Assembly: GCA_963776375.1 (NCBI GenBank)
Contig: CAVZMF010000002.1
Location: 682,001 to 746,000 of the forward strand
Source of the DNA: PALSA-612 sp963776375
Lineage (GTDB): Bacteria; Actinomycetota; Thermoleophilia; Gaiellales; Gaiellaceae
Length of the DNA stretch: 64,000 bases
Direction of reading: 5' to 3'
Under the pieces are notes generated by a model. That model was not told where the DNA came from, did no database searches, and was given only the letters and a program-made list of their open reading frames with translations. Shown here in pieces: positions 8,438 to 17,022 of the stretch; position 1 is the stretch's first letter; each line of letters begins with the position of its first letter. Both the position numbers and the translations under genes were made by a program.

Positions 8438-9410
8438 CCTCGCCGCGGTCGCCGAGGCGATCCGCACGCACGACCGTTTCCTGCTCGTCACGCACGAGAA
8501 CCCGGACGGAGACGCGCTCGGGTCGATCCTGGGCATGAAGATCGGGCTCGACCGCCTGGGGAAGGACAGCGTCATGTACCTCGGCGGTGACACCGACCCG
8601 CCGACGGAGTACGACTTCCTCGCGCTCGACGAGCTGCGGCGCGACCTGCCGGGCGACGCTTCCGAGCGCGTCCTGCTCGCGCTCGACTGCGCGAACGCGA
8701 AGCGGATGGGGACGGCGGCGGAACTGCTCGACATCGTGCCGCTCTCGATCGACGTCGACCACCACCACGACAACTCGCGCTTCGCGCGCATCAACCACGT
8801 CGTCGCCGACGCGTCCTCGACCGGCGAGATCGTCCGCGACCTCCTGCGCGAGCTCGACGTCCCGCTCGACGCCGAGATCGCCGAGCCGCTCTACGTCGCG
8901 CTCGTCACGGACACCGGCCGCTTCCAGTACACGAACACGACGCCGAAGGCGCTGCGCCTGGCGGCCGAACTCGTCGAGGCCGGCGTCGACGTGCACCGGG
9001 TCTTCCGAGGCATCTACGAGTCGGTCGAGTTCGCAAAGCTGAAGCTGCTCGCGCGCGCTCTCGAACGGGCGCAGGTCTTCGACGGCGGGCGGCTCGTGAT
9101 CTCCTACCTGCTGCGCAGCGACTTCCACGAGCTCGGCGTGGGGGAGGAGTACGCGGAGGGGATCATCGACTACCTGCGCGCCGTGGAGGGAGCCGAGCTG
9201 GCCGCGACGATCCGCGAGCCGCCGGAGCCTCCCGACGCGCAGCGGCGGATCAGCCTGCGGGCGTCGAGCGACGAGGTCGACGTGTCCGCGATCGCCAGGC
9301 AGCGCGGCGGCGGCGGGCACCGCCAGGCGGCGGGCTTCTCCAGCCCGGAGTCGATCGAGGAGATCGTCGAGTTCATCCGCTCCGCGTTCGCGGCCAGGGT
9401 GGTCACGTGA
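8415..9410 (+). CDS. nrnA: DHH/DHHA1 phosphoesterase, nanoRNase/pAp phosphatase (NrnA type)
   Basis: Degrades very short RNAs and/or dephosphorylates 3'-phosphoadenosine phosphate. 331 residues, full family length. DHH domain: Thr-His-Glu-Asn-Pro-Asp-Gly-Asp-Ala-Leu-Gly-Ser near residue 26 and Asp-Val-Asp-His-His-His-Asp-Asn near residue 113 (metal ligands). The DHHA1 domain ends with Gly-Gly-Gly-Gly-His-Arg-Gln-Ala-Ala-Gly-Phe near residue 300, the substrate-binding loop. Overlaps rbfA by 23 nt. Position between rbfA and truB matches other Gram-positive genomes. Confidence 0.93.
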   Translation: MTTPPTTDLAAVAEAIRTHDRFLLVTHENPDGDALGSILGMKIGLDRLGKDSVMYLGGDTDPPTEYDFLALDELRRDLPGDASERVLLALDCANAKRMGTAAELLDIVPLSIDVDHHHDNSRFARINHVVADASSTGEIVRDLLRELDVPLDAEIAEPLYVALVTDTGRFQYTNTTPKALRLAAELVEAGVDVHRVFRGIYESVEFAKLKLLARALERAQVFDGGRLVISYLLRSDFHELGVGEEYAEGIIDYLRAVEGAELAATIREPPEPPDAQRRISLRASSDEVDVSAIARQRGGGGHRQAAGFSSPESIEEIVEFIRSAFAARVVT

Positions 9411-9898
9411 GGACGCTCGGGCTGCTCGCGGCCGCCGTGACGGCCACGACCTCGTCCAACACGCTCGTCTTCACGCGCGCGGACGGCACGCGGATTCCCA
9501 TGCCCAAGACGGTGTCGGTCTTCTGCGGTCCGTGGGAGAGCGCCGCCGGGGAGACGCCGGTGCGGACGCCGTCGCTCCACCTGCACGCCGTGTCCAGTAG
9601 CCGGCGCGTGGCCTGGGAGCTGACCGCCGTGCTGCGAGACGTTCATGCGGGCACTGTCGTCCGCCTGCCGCACAGCCCCGTCTACGACCATCCGACGAAG
9701 GCAGTGCTGTTCGTCAACGACGGGCCGAGGAAGAACGAGGCGTCCTCGGCCACGGAGACGGCGCGGGGCACGCTCAGGTTCCGGGCCATCGGCTGCAATC
9801 CGGCGCGAGTCGACGTCGCCGTCGACGCGACGGTAGGGAGCGAGTTCGCCGACGGCGCCCCGATCCACGTCCGCGGGCGGGTTCGAGCCCACCGGTGA
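9407..9898 (+). CDS. Hypothetical protein between nrnA and truB
   Basis: 163 residues. The GTG start overlaps the nrnA stop by 4 nt, so it is part of the operon. The first ~12 residues are mildly hydrophobic but too short for a convincing signal peptide. The remainder is beta-rich (alternating hydrophobics, many Val/Thr) with two Cys. I recognise no family. Codon use matches the neighbours. Confidence 0.7.
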   Translation: MRTLGLLAAAVTATTSSNTLVFTRADGTRIPMPKTVSVFCGPWESAAGETPVRTPSLHLHAVSSSRRVAWELTAVLRDVHAGTVVRLPHSPVYDHPTKAVLFVNDGPRKNEASSATETARGTLRFRAIGCNPARVDVAVDATVGSEFADGAPIHVRGRVRAHR

Positions 9899-9899
9899 C

Positions 9900-10676
9900 A
9901 TGCCGCCCCGTGCGCTGAGCCCGTCAGGCCTCGTACTCGTCGACAAGCCGGCGGGCCCGTCGTCGTTCGCCGTCGTCAAGCGCCTGCGCGACCGCACAGG
10001 CGCGCGCGCGGGCCACGCGGGAACGCTCGACCCGTTCGCGACCGGACTCCTGCTCGTGCTGCTCGGCTCGTCGACGCGGCTGGCGCAGTACCTCGTCGGC
10101 CTGGACAAGCGCTACCTCACGGAGATCGACCTCACCGCCACGTCGACGACGGGCGACCTCGAGGGCGAGATCGAGGAACGCCACGACCCGCCGTCACGCG
10201 AGGAGCTCGAGGCCCGCCTGGACGGCCTGCGCGGCGAGATCGAGCTTCCGGTTCCGGCCGCGTCGGCGGTGAAGATCGAGGGCGAGCGCGCCTACCGGCT
10301 GGCCCGGCGCGGCGTCGCGGTCGAGATGCCGCTCCGCCGCTCGACGGTGCACGAGCTCGAGCCGCTCGGCTACGCAGACGGCGTGGCGACGCTCGACCTG
10401 CGCGTCTCCTCGGGCACGTACGTGCGCGCGATCGCCGAGGCGCTCGGAGGCCACTGCCTTTCGCTGCGGCGCACCGAGGTCGGCCCGTTCTCGGTCGTCG
10501 ACGCCGACGAGGACAGGATCGTGCCGCCCGCGGAGGCGCTGGCGTTCCTGCCCTCGCACGAGGTCGACGAAGACGGTGCCCGGGCGATCCGCCAGGGACG
10601 GCGGCGCGTCGAGGAACGCGTGCGTGTCCTCTGCGGCGGAGAGCTGGTCGCGGTCAACGGGACGGTGCTGCCGTGA
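9900..10676 (+). CDS. truB: tRNA pseudouridine(55) synthase TruB
   Basis: Makes pseudouridine 55 in the T loop of tRNA. 258 residues. Visible: Gly-Leu-Val-Leu-Val-Asp-Lys-Pro-Ala-Gly-Pro-Ser-Ser near the start, the catalytic motif Gly-His-Ala-Gly-Thr-Leu-Asp-Pro-Phe-Ala-Thr-Gly (Asp near residue 45), Lys-Arg-Tyr near 67, and Val-Ser-Ser-Gly-Thr-Tyr-Val-Arg near 172. The C-terminal PUA-like part is short. Overlaps ribF by 4 nt. Confidence 0.96.
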   Translation: MPPRALSPSGLVLVDKPAGPSSFAVVKRLRDRTGARAGHAGTLDPFATGLLLVLLGSSTRLAQYLVGLDKRYLTEIDLTATSTTGDLEGEIEERHDPPSREELEARLDGLRGEIELPVPAASAVKIEGERAYRLARRGVAVEMPLRRSTVHELEPLGYADGVATLDLRVSSGTYVRAIAEALGGHCLSLRRTEVGPFSVVDADEDRIVPPAEALAFLPSHEVDEDGARAIRQGRRRVEERVRVLCGGELVAVNGTVLP

Positions 10677-11540
10677 AGGTGGCGCACTCGCCGGCCGAGC
10701 TCGGCAGCCGCGAGCGCGCGGTCGCGATCGGCACGTTCGACGGCGTGCACCGGGGCCATCAGCGCGTGATCGCGGCCGCGGTCGAGACGGGACTCGTCCC
10801 CACCGTCGTGACCTTCCACCCGCATCCCCGGATCGCGCTCGGCTACGGCGTGGAGCTGCTGGCGACGCTGGAGCGGCGGCTGGAGCTGTTCGCCGAGCAC
10901 GGCGTCGAGGAGACGCTCGTCGTCAACTTCGACCACGAGCTCCAGCAGTGCGAGCCGGAGGACTTCGCGCGTGACGTGCTCGGCGCGATCGGGTACGCGC
11001 GTCGTCGTGGCGGGCGAGCCGTTCCGCTTCGGGCACCGCCGCCGCGGCGATCTCGAGCTCCTGCGGGAGCTCGGCTTCGACGCGCGCGCCGTGCCCTTCC
11101 TCGAGGGTGTCTCCTCGACCGAGATCCGGCGCCTCCTGCACGAGGGCGACGTGCCCGGCGCGGCGGCAATGCTGGGGCGCCCGCCTGAGGTCGAGGGCAC
11201 CGTCGTCGTCGGCGACGAACGGGGCGGCACGCTCGGATTTCCGACCGCGAACCTCGCCGTCGAGGCACAGCTGCTCGTCCCGGCCTTCGGCATCTACGCA
11301 GGCAGCGCGCTCGAGCGGCCGGCGGCGATCTCGATCGGGACGAACCCGCACTACGGCGGCCTCGAGCGCAAGATCGAAGCGTTCCTGCTCGACTTCGAGG
11401 GCGACCTCTACGGACAGCGCCTCGTGGTCGAGCTGTGGCAGCGCCTCCGGGACGAGCAGGCCTTCGAGAGCGAGCAGGCGCTGATCGACCAGATCGCGCG
11501 CGACGTCGAGGCCACCCGGGCCGCGACTCGTCCCAGCTGA
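10673..11540 (+). CDS. ribF: Riboflavin kinase / FAD synthetase (frame-shifted)
   Basis: Bifunctional: phosphorylates riboflavin to FMN and adenylates FMN to FAD. N-terminal nucleotidyltransferase domain with Gly-Thr-Phe-Asp-Gly-Val-His-Arg-Gly-His near residue 20 and Thr-Phe-His-Pro-His-Pro. After one extra base near 11001 the frame continues with Val-Val-Val-Ala-Gly-Glu-Pro-Phe-Arg-Phe-Gly, then Ser-Ser-Thr-Glu-Ile-Arg-Arg and the flavokinase domain (Gly-Phe-Pro-Thr-Ala-Asn, Ser-Ile-Gly-Thr-Asn-Pro). Total length is 3n+1; repaired product about 288 residues. Last gene of the operon. Confidence 0.93.
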
Positions 11541-11688
11541 CACGTCTCGTCGAGCCCTGTACCGGGGACAGTCCCTGTAACGCGCTTTCCACAGGCTTGC
11601 GGCCGCACTGCGAGCGGGATTCGGCAGGCGTGCCGTCGTGAGGGGGCACGGCCGGTCCTGTCCCAGGGCCACGGCGATCCGGGCCAGG

Positions 11689-13042
11689 CTAGGGCTCGAG
11701 CGCGAGGCCGTCCCGGCGCGGGTCCGCGGCTGCGCCGCGGCGGGAGACGAGGCTCGTACCGCCGAAGTAGTGGTGCAGGTCAGGCCAGCGGCGGACGGCG
11801 CGGCCCGCGGCCTCGAGCCGCGCCAGGGCCGCCTCGTCGACGCCCGGCTCGGCGTTGATCGTGCCGCCGGCCGGGTGGAAACGCGGCCGGTCGACGGCCT
11901 CCCGCGGTTCGAGATCCTCGTCGAGCACGCCGGCCGCCACCGTGCACAGCGCCGTCCGCAGCCGCGTGCCGCCCGCCGAGCCGATCGCCAGCGCGAGGCC
12001 GTCCGCGTCGACGGCGAGCGACGGCGCCATCATGCTCTGCATGCGCTCGCCGCGCTCGAGCGCGCCGACGAGCAGGTCCTTCTCCCCGAGCATGCTGTTC
12101 AGATGCAGGTCGAGCCCGGGGAGGAAGTCGCCCGAGCCCAGGCCGAGGCTGGACGTGAGCACGACGGCGCACCCCTCGCCGTCGCAGACGCACAGGTTCG
12201 TCGTGTGCCCCTCGACGCCCTCGTCGGCGAGGACGTCCACGAGCGCCAGCACGCGGTCCGTCTCCGACAGCCCCGCCAGACGAGGCAGGCGCGGAAGCAG
12301 CTCGGGAACGCCGGAGAGCCCACCGCGCGTGAGGAACCGCGTGCCGGCGTACGCGACCTCGACCGGCTCGGCCCAGCGCGCCTCGTAGACGGCCAGATCG
12401 TCCCGCGTGATGACGACGCCGGGCTCTGCGAGCAGTGCCTCGGCGATCGTGCCGCGGTAGACGCTGGCGGCGCCCTCGCGCCGCGACGACCTCGAGCGCC
12501 GCGACGAGCCCGGGCTGCCGCAGCATCTCGTCCGCCTCAAGCAGCCGCCCGCCCGGCGCATACAGCTCGGCGCCGCGGTTCAGCGTCATCACGGGCGCGA
12601 GCATGGCCAGGCAGGCCGCGTGCCGCCCGGGCAGGGCCGTGCCCTCGCGCGCGAGCCGCAGCGCCGGCTCGACGAGCCGCGCCCACGGCAGCCGCCCATA
12701 TTCACGCCAAAGGGCATCCAGCCCGCCCGGAAGGCCGGGGACAGCGCACGACGCGGGCCCGACGGCGTAGTGGACGGTCTCCTCGCCGAACGGCACTGCG
12801 AGGTCCACCATTTCGAAGCCGGCTCCGCTCGGCACCGCGACGAAGCAGTCGAGGTTCCGGGCCCGCCGGCCGTCCCACACGATCGCGTGGCCGCCGCCGA
12901 GCAACCCGGTCATGACCGTCTCGGCCACGCACGACGCAAGTGCCGCGGCGACCGCCGCGTCGGCAGCCGTGCCACCTTCGGCCAGGATCTCGATCCCGGC
13001 GTGCGCCGTCGCCGGGTGTCCTGCTGCGACCGCAGCTCTCAT
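11689..13042 (-). CDS. ggt: Gamma-glutamyltransferase-family hydrolase (frame-shifted)
   Basis: Ntn-hydrolase that cleaves gamma-glutamyl amides such as glutathione; the proenzyme self-cleaves before a Thr. The large-subunit part runs to about 12482, where one extra base shifts the frame. The rest contains Gly-His-Thr-Thr-Asn-Leu, where the second Thr would be the nucleophile, and Gly-Ser-Ala-Gly-Gly-Thr-Arg near the oxyanion region. The repaired length of about 450 residues is short and there is no signal peptide, so it is probably cytoplasmic. The ATG at 13042 is preferred because TACGCT lies 7 nt upstream; a GTG at 13048 is possible. Divergent from the BMP gene at 13073. Confidence 0.88.
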
Positions 13043-13049
13043 GCTCACG

Positions 13050-13055
13050 AGCGTA
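13050..13055 (-). promoter_or_regulatory. -10 box (TACGCT) for the ggt-family gene
   Basis: TACGCT on the minus strand, 7 nt before the ATG at 13042; it favours that start over the GTG at 13048. Confidence 0.4.
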
Positions 13056-13072
13056 CTGTCACTATTCCGGGC

Positions 13073-14071
13073 GTGAGTCGACGCGCTTTCGTGGCCGCAG
13101 TCGCTCTTGCCGTGGTGCTCGCGTCGCTACTGGCAGGGGGCGGCAGCACGGCATCACGGCTGCGTGTCGGCTACGTCACCGTCCAGGGCTCGCGCCACGA
13201 CCGGGGCATCGGGCAGGCGGCGTATGAGGGCTTTGTCCGGGCCGTGCGGCGTCTCGGGCTGAGCGGCCGCGTGGTCGAAGTGCGGCCCTTCCAGGATCCG
13301 AAGGAAACGCTGATGGCGCTCGCACGGCAGCGCTACGACCTCATCATCGACGCGGTACCCAGCAATCCCAGCCCCCTGATCCAGACTGCACGCGCCTTTC
13401 CCAAGGCCAAGTTCCTGGTCGACCAGCCCCTGTACTACTTGCCGCACGCGCCGAAGAACGTGCAGGGCTACGTCCTGCACGTCGAGGAGGCGGCGTACCT
13501 GGCCGGCTATCTCGCTGCGCTGATGGAGAAAGCACGACCGGGGAAGGACGTCGTCGGCTCGGTCGGCGGGGACCCGTACGCATCCGTGACTGCCTTCATT
13601 GCCGGCTACCGCGCGGGCGCCAGGAAGGCCGTGCCCGGGATCACGACGCTGAACGGGTACTCGCACGACTTCAGCGGCCCTGCCAAGTGCCGCGCGATCG
13701 CGCTCAGCCAGATCAGCCGCGGCGCGGGCGTGATCTTCAACGTCGCGGGCGCTTGCGGCCTGGGGGCACTCGACGCCGCGGGGGCCAAGCGCGTCTGGGG
13801 AATCGGCGTCGACATCGATCAGTCGTTTCTCGGCTCCCACATCCTCACGAGCGTCGTCAAGCGGTACGACGTCGCGATCTACTCGGAGCTGCGCGCGCTC
13901 AAGGAGGGGCGGTTCAGGACCGGCGGAACGGCCTCTCTCGGCTTGAAGCAGATGGGCGTCGGCCTCGGCAGGATCAGCCCGAAGGTGCCGCAGGCGTACC
14001 TTCGTAAGCTCGGCGCAATCCGCGACCGGATTGCGCGCGGCGAGATCACGGTCCCCTCGCGGATCAGCTAG
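13073..14071 (+). CDS. Orphan BMP-family (Med/PnrA-like) substrate-binding protein
   Basis: 332 residues with a signal peptide (hydrophobic residues about 6-24) but no lipobox Cys; after export it may be soluble or membrane-tethered. The mature part follows the PnrA/BMP fold: Arg-Gly-Ile-Gly-Gln-Ala-Ala-Tyr-Glu-Gly-Phe near residue 43, Ala-Gly-Tyr-Leu-Ala-Ala near 142, Gly-Ser-Val-Gly-Gly near 162, and Gly-Val-Asp-Ile-Asp-Gln near 245. Clearly related to the protein at 37159, which has a full transporter, while none is encoded here. It may feed that transporter or act as a sensor. Overlaps the SARP-like gene tail-to-tail by 8 nt. Confidence 0.85.
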   Translation: MSRRAFVAAVALAVVLASLLAGGGSTASRLRVGYVTVQGSRHDRGIGQAAYEGFVRAVRRLGLSGRVVEVRPFQDPKETLMALARQRYDLIIDAVPSNPSPLIQTARAFPKAKFLVDQPLYYLPHAPKNVQGYVLHVEEAAYLAGYLAALMEKARPGKDVVGSVGGDPYASVTAFIAGYRAGARKAVPGITTLNGYSHDFSGPAKCRAIALSQISRGAGVIFNVAGACGLGALDAAGAKRVWGIGVDIDQSFLGSHILTSVVKRYDVAIYSELRALKEGRFRTGGTASLGLKQMGVGLGRISPKVPQAYLRKLGAIRDRIARGEITVPSRIS

Positions 14072-16430
14072 GTCGCTGCACCGCGACCCACACGCCGCTC
14101 TGGTCGACGGCCAGCGCCTGCGGCGCGAGCCCGATCCGGGTCGTGGCGACGCTGCCGGTTTGGACGTCGATCCGGCGTACGGTGCCTCGCTGCTGGGCAA
14201 CCCAGACGGCGGCGCCGCCGGCCGCGAGATCGCTCGGCCACCCAGGGCTCGCGGTCGTGCCTGTGACTGTGACCGAGTCCGGGTCGATGCTCCAGATCTG
14301 ACCGTCGCCGAGCAACATGCTAATCCACACCGCCCCACGGCCGACCGCGGTCGCGAGCGCGGGCGCGGGCAGGGTTAGGCTCTCGGTGGACGTTCCGGTG
14401 CGGGGATCGAGGCGCAGGAGACGTTCGTCCTGGGTCGCCACCCACACCGCGCCCTCGCCGGCGGCAACCGATACCGGCGGCGGAATCGGGAAGGTCGCCG
14501 TGGGCTCTCCGGTACGGGGGTCGATTCGGACGAGGTTGTTGCCGCGCGTGGCCCACACGCTTCCGAGACCGGCGGCGACCGAGAAGACGGGGTTCGGCGC
14601 GAGCTCGTCCTGCGCCCCCAGCCGGATCGTCGCACGCACCGCGTTCAGTTTGGGATCGATCCGCGTGATCGTCCCGTCGTTTCCGTCCGCAACCCAGACC
14701 GACCCGTACGCGACGACGATGTCGCTGACATCCACGCCCACGCCGATCGGGCTGGATGCCTTCCTCGTCTTCGCATCGACGCGTGAGATCGTCTGATCGC
14801 CCGCGTTCGCCACCCAGATGCCGCCCTCTCCTGCCGCGACCGCGACCGGGCGCCTTCCGACCGGGACGTCGGCCTGCAGGCGGCCGGTGTCCGGATCGAG
14901 AAACGCGACGGAGTTGGGCACCACCTTGACCGCCGCCGAGCCGCCCCCCGTGAGGGCGAGCGCGATGCCGGCGACGGCGCCTGCGAGCAGGAGCGCTCCG
15001 GCCGCGGCCGCGACTCGTGAGCGCCTGACAACGCGCACCCGGCGCTCCTCGACGCCGACGGCGGCTTCCGCTGCGGCCGCGAGCTCTTCCTCGCGCCCGC
15101 CGATCGCCATCACCTTCGCCGCGTCCATCGTTCGCAGCGGCGGGAAGTCCTCCTCGATGCCGGGTGCGAGCACCTGGAAGATGCGCTGCGCCTGCTCGAT
15201 GTCCTTGAGGCGGTGCTCGCCCAGGTCTCGGAAGCCGACGTCTTCGACCGCGGTGCCGACGAGGTCGCGCGTCGCCGAGGAGATGAGGATCTGGCCGCCG
15301 TGGGCGGACCCTGAGATCCGGGCCGCGCGCACGACGTCGAGCCCGTGGTAGCCCGACTCCGCGAACCCCGGCTCCCCGGTGTGGATGCCCACACGAATGC
15401 GCACGCTCACTCCCCGCGGCCAGTCGGCGGCGGCGAGCGCCTTCTGAGCCTCGACCGCGGCCCGCACGCCGTCGCGCGCGCGCCGGAACGCGAAGAAGAA
15501 CGCGTCGCCCTGGCTGTCCACCTCCTGCCCGCCGTGCGTCTCGAAGGCCGCCCGGAGCAGCGCGTTGTGCTGCTCGAGCAGCTGGCCGTAACCATCGTCC
15601 AGCTCCTGCACGAGCCTCGTCGAGCCTTCGATATCCGTGAACAGGAAGGTGACGGTGCCCGTCGGGACGGGTGCGGCACGACGCTGGCCGTTCGGCCCGG
15701 ACAGCGCCAGGGTGGGGTCCTGCTCGAGAATCGATCGCTCCAGGCGCCGCAGCTCCTCACTGGGTTGCAGTCCCAGCTCCTCGTCGAGGAGTCTCCGTCC
15801 CTCGCGATAGGACTCGAGCGCGTCGGCCTGCCGGCCGCAGCGATACAGCGCCAGCATCAGCTGGCCGCGCAGCCGCTCGCGCAAAGGATGCTCCCGGACG
15901 AGGAGCTCCAGCTCGGGAACGAGCGCCGCATGCCGGCCGAGCTGAAGGTCGGCGTCGATCCGCTCCCCGAGCGCTCCTAGCCGGTGTTCTTCGAGTCGGG
16001 CACGCTCCCCGTCGGCGAACTCGACGCCGTCGAGGTCGGCAAGTGGCGGCCCGCGCCACAACGCCAGGGCCTCGCGCAGCTGCTGCGCTGCGACCGCCGG
16101 CTCGCCGACGCGGGCCGCGTCGACGAGGTGTTCGAACCGCTCCAGATCGAGCTCTCCGGCGCCGACTCGGATCATGTAGCCCGGGGAACGCGTCACGATC
16201 GCCTCGCGGCCGACGATCTTCCTCAGCTGCGACACGTGTACCTGGAGCGCGGTCGCAGCGGTCTCGGGCGGCGCATCGCCCCAGAGTCCGTCGATCAGCC
16301 GGTCGCGCGAGACGACCGCGCCCGCGTTCAGGAGGAGCAGGGCCAGGAGCGCGCGCTGTTTGGAGCCACTGATGGCGACGGGCCGACCATCGTCGAGTAC
16401 CTCCAGCGGGCCGAGAATGCGGTACTCCAC
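14064..16430 (-). CDS. SARP/BTAD regulator fused to adenylate-cyclase domain and extracytoplasmic beta-propeller
   Basis: 788-residue multidomain protein. In order: OmpR-type winged helix (about 1-95), bacterial transcriptional activator domain (about 97-245), class III nucleotide-cyclase domain (about 258-425), linker, one transmembrane helix (about 472-497) and a C-terminal beta-propeller (about 505-785) of repeated Val-Trp-Val-Ala and Asp-Pro-x-Thr-Gly blades. The cyclase has both metal Asp (Phe-Thr-Asp-Ile-Glu-Gly-Ser-Thr and Gln-Gly-Asp-Ala-Phe-Phe), but the usual transition-state Asn before Arg-Ala-Ala-Arg is Val, so catalysis is uncertain. Topology implies DNA binding and cyclase inside the cell and the propeller outside. 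GTG start at 16430. Divergent from 16548, with phased repeats between them. Confidence 0.9.
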   Translation of the reverse strand: MEYRILGPLEVLDDGRPVAISGSKQRALLALLLLNAGAVVSRDRLIDGLWGDAPPETAATALQVHVSQLRKIVGREAIVTRSPGYMIRVGAGELDLERFEHLVDAARVGEPAVAAQQLREALALWRGPPLADLDGVEFADGERARLEEHRLGALGERIDADLQLGRHAALVPELELLVREHPLRERLRGQLMLALYRCGRQADALESYREGRRLLDEELGLQPSEELRRLERSILEQDPTLALSGPNGQRRAAPVPTGTVTFLFTDIEGSTRLVQELDDGYGQLLEQHNALLRAAFETHGGQEVDSQGDAFFFAFRRARDGVRAAVEAQKALAAADWPRGVSVRIRVGIHTGEPGFAESGYHGLDVVRAARISGSAHGGQILISSATRDLVGTAVEDVGFRDLGEHRLKDIEQAQRIFQVLAPGIEEDFPPLRTMDAAKVMAIGGREEELAAAAEAAVGVEERRVRVVRRSRVAAAAGALLLAGAVAGIALALTGGGSAAVKVVPNSVAFLDPDTGRLQADVPVGRRPVAVAAGEGGIWVANAGDQTISRVDAKTRKASSPIGVGVDVSDIVVAYGSVWVADGNDGTITRIDPKLNAVRATIRLGAQDELAPNPVFSVAAGLGSVWATRGNNLVRIDPRTGEPTATFPIPPPVSVAAGEGAVWVATQDERLLRLDPRTGTSTESLTLPAPALATAVGRGAVWISMLLGDGQIWSIDPDSVTVTGTTASPGWPSDLAAGGAAVWVAQQRGTVRRIDVQTGSVATTRIGLAPQALAVDQSGVWVAVQRPS

Positions 16431-16447
16431 GTGCGGCTCTCGCTTCC

Positions 16448-16486
16448 CTTTAGTCGCGCTTTAGGTCCAGGCAAGCCCACTTTTAG
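16448..16486. promoter_or_regulatory. 11-bp-phased TTTAG repeats, candidate SARP operator
   Basis: TTTAG begins at 16449, 16460 and 16482: spacings of 11 and 22 bp. The first two sit in heptamers (CTTTAGT, CTTTAGG) separated by 4 bp, the geometry of SARP/AfsR binding sites. It lies 18 bp from the start of the SARP-like gene and 62 bp before the membrane-protein gene, so it could control either or both. Confidence 0.55.
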
Positions 16487-16547
16487 CCGGTTCAGGTCAG
16501 GTTCGCAAAGGCCGCGACAGCGGTCGAAGCGACAGAAAGGGAAGGCA

Positions 16548-16964
16548 ATGACCACTTCTCTCGACACCATGATCCGCCGCACGCTCGGCACGATCGTCGC
16601 CGTGGCGGTGATCGTGTTCGTAGTCGCGGGCTCCGCTCTGGCGGACGGGCGTCCCGCAGCGAGCTACTACACGAAGCAACAGCTCCAGGCCATGAGCCAG
16701 AGCTGGGCTGCCAGGGCGGCTCTCAGCTCGATCTCGAACGTCGAAGCCGCCCTCGGCTCCCTGCCGGTGGATACACGCAACGCGCTGCTCGCCAGGTTGG
16801 GGCAGACCCCGGCCGTCACCAGCTCGCCGTCGAGCTTCGGGTGGCGCGACTTCGGGATCGGCGCGGCGGGAATGCTCGGCCTCGTCCTGCTCGCCGGAGG
16901 CGCCTGCCTCGCCGTCCGCTACGGGCGGCGATCCACCAGCGTCGCGGCGCACCGCCCCGTCTAA
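16548..16964 (+). CDS. Small exported protein with C-terminal membrane anchor
   Basis: 138 residues: signal peptide or N-terminal helix (about 12-31), an extracytoplasmic segment of about 70 mostly helical residues, a second hydrophobic helix (about 101-121) and a short basic tail. ATG with ribosome-binding site AAAGGGAAGG. No family recognised. It faces the SARP-like regulator across phased repeats and is the obvious candidate target; a strong hairpin ends its transcript. Confidence 0.75.
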   Translation: MTTSLDTMIRRTLGTIVAVAVIVFVVAGSALADGRPAASYYTKQQLQAMSQSWAARAALSSISNVEAALGSLPVDTRNALLARLGQTPAVTSSPSSFGWRDFGIGAAGMLGLVLLAGGACLAVRYGRRSTSVAAHRPV

Positions 16965-16977
16965 CGGGCTCGTACAT

Positions 16978-17016
16978 GCACGGCAGGAGCCCGCAAAAGG
17001 CGGGCTCCTGCCGTGC
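16978..17016. terminator. Strong bidirectional hairpin between convergent genes
   Basis: Perfect 17-bp stem (16978-16994 with 17000-17016) and 5-nt loop containing AAAA. It starts 14 nt after the stop at 16964 and ends 7 nt before the stop of the convergent serine hydrolase. No long T run, as is common in high-GC actinobacteria. Confidence 0.85.
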
Positions 17017-17022
17017 CCGGGC

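Noticed and set aside
11541..11688. A small RNA or gene between ribF and the ggt-family gene
   Set aside because: Only a short palindrome (11564-11576) is visible; there is no promoter or terminator pair and no conserved-looking ORF.
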